Part shown: positions 63,518 to 64,000 of the stretch, piece after piece
Layout of the letters: each line of letters begins with the position of its first letter
Position numbering within the stretch: position 1 is the first letter of the stretch
NCBI GenBank assembly: GCA_028292485.1
Contig: JAQGMG010000005.1
Coordinates: forward strand, 62,001-126,000
Length of the DNA: 64,000 nt
Direction of reading: 5' to 3'
DNA from: Rhodocyclales bacterium
GTDB lineage: Bacteria > Pseudomonadota > Gammaproteobacteria > Burkholderiales > Rhodocyclaceae
Program-made: the position numbers and the translations under genes
Notes under the pieces: generated by a model
What the model was told of the DNA's origin: nothing
Seen by the model: only the letters and a program-made list of their open reading frames with translations
The model's database searches: none

Positions 63518-64000
63518 ATGTTTGATATTCGTAAGATGCGTTTGGCCCTTTTGCTGGTGTTGGTTGGAGGAGGGGGGGTTTTTGTAAGTGCTTGTGATAA
63601 TAAATCAGCTTCGCAAGCGGAGCTTCCTAAGCTAGCACCAGTACCTGCTGCTCAGATTGCATTTACTGTACCGGTTAATGACGCACCAACATTTGATACG
63701 CAAGGCCACTGGAGTGATGGATACAAGGTTGCGATTGGTCATGGAGTAGGAGTGGTTGTTGGGCCGGGTGGCGGAAATCCGAATGTTTTTGCGCAAACGT
63801 TTGGCACAAAGTTTGGAGAGCCGTTTAAATTGATTGCACGTGCAGCTGCGGTAGATCAGTCTGCGGCTGTAGGGCGCTTTCAGATTAACTGGGCAGATGA
63901 AAAAGGAAATTTTCTAGAGGTTTGGAGCCAGACATTTGATCTGCTAACAGAAGAAAAGAAATTTGAAGCGGAGTTTTCTGCGCCAAGCACCGCGGCTACA
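63518..64000 (+). CDS. Lipoprotein with the module shared with the acyltransferase (cut by window end)
   Basis: From the ATG at 63518, with AAGGAG eight bases upstream, 161 codons run open to the end of the window. The start is a lipoprotein signal (MRLALLLVLVGGGGVFVSAC, lipobox VSAC). After a short linker the chain reads VNDAPTFDTQGHWSDGY, GPGGGNPNVFAQTF, LIARAAAV and FQINWADEKGNFLEVWSQ, matching the last module of the acyltransferase (NDAPEFDSQGHWGRGY, GPGSNNPNVFAQRF, IVARAASM, IQVNWEAADGHFLAVSSQ). The module looks like a carbohydrate-binding sandwich. A membrane-anchored, glycan-binding role is inferred. The C-terminus is outside the window. Confidence 0.82.
   Translation, partial: MFDIRKMRLALLLVLVGGGGVFVSACDNKSASQAELPKLAPVPAAQIAFTVPVNDAPTFDTQGHWSDGYKVAIGHGVGVVVGPGGGNPNVFAQTFGTKFGEPFKLIARAAAVDQSAAVGRFQINWADEKGNFLEVWSQTFDLLTEEKKFEAEFSAPSTAAT

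Noticed and set aside
1-64000. tRNA, rRNA, insertion sequence or phage genes
   Set aside because: None was recognised on reading; a covariance-model search was not possible here.

Overview
The window reads as chromosome of a Gram-negative betaproteobacterium, most likely of the order Burkholderiales. The supporting marks are the gene order cysI - DUF934 - cysH - cysD - cysN, the order isoaspartyl methyltransferase - rhodanese - TolC-type outer membrane protein - waaA - waaC, and high-GC housekeeping genes. No rRNA, tRNA, CRISPR array, transposase or phage gene was recognised.

Layout. 1-7.1 kb: a truncated LysR regulator of CysB type, a small GIY-YIG nuclease gene between two palindromic elements, a TauE-type anion exporter and the sulfate assimilation operon cysI-DUF934-cysH-cysD-cysN. 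7.2-13.7 kb: an FKBP-type periplasmic isomerase, an unknown gene, a ferrous iron operon (feoA-feoB-Cys-rich protein) behind a promoter with a candidate Fur box, a PIMT-like methyltransferase, a rhodanese and a TolC homologue. 13.75-16.85 kb: LPS inner-core genes waaA, waaC and a waaE-like glycosyltransferase. 16.9-37.05 kb: a tightly packed O-antigen-type operon with a GDP-colitose set (gmd, colC/fcl, colD, GT11 transferase), a CDP-3,6-dideoxyhexose set (rfbF, rfbG, rfbH), a short-chain dehydrogenase followed by a split transketolase, a Wzx-like flippase, several glycosyltransferases including a GT10 fucosyltransferase, a PglC/PglD/PglE-like set and a WecA/WbpL-type initiating transferase. 37.1-46.1 kb: a UDP-glucuronate 4-epimerase gene, then after a gap of about 280 bp a second sugar cassette (two SDRs, SIS isomerase, second split transketolase, HAD, kinase-like protein, methyltransferase, zinc dehydrogenase). 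46.1-58.4 kb: two giant glycosyltransferase-coiled-coil proteins, one ending in a methyltransferase and one in a sulfotransferase, separated by the wreck of two duplicated genes, then an 'IYDFE' family protein and a Wzm/Wzt ABC exporter. 58.6-64 kb: a glycosyltransferase, an OafA-like acyltransferase, an unknown protein and the start of a lipoprotein that shares its domain with the acyltransferase tail.

How the parts may work together. The first sugar block can make deoxy and dideoxy sugars on GDP and CDP carriers, and its initiators and Wzx-like flippase suggest one lipid-linked glycan. The Wzm/Wzt pair with its ligand-binding C-terminal domain suggests a second glycan, completed in the cytoplasm and exported whole. 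In known ABC-dependent O-antigen systems (WbdD of E. coli O8/O9a, WbbB of Klebsiella/Raoultella O12) a coiled coil joins polymerising and chain-terminating activities and sets chain length. The two giant proteins fit that plan but carry different terminal domains. One coil contains three nearly identical in-register 126-bp repeats. I regard this pair of putative ruler-and-cap proteins, with the duplication scar between them, as the most interesting system in the window. The functional reading is inference; the domains, repeats and scar can be seen in the sequence.
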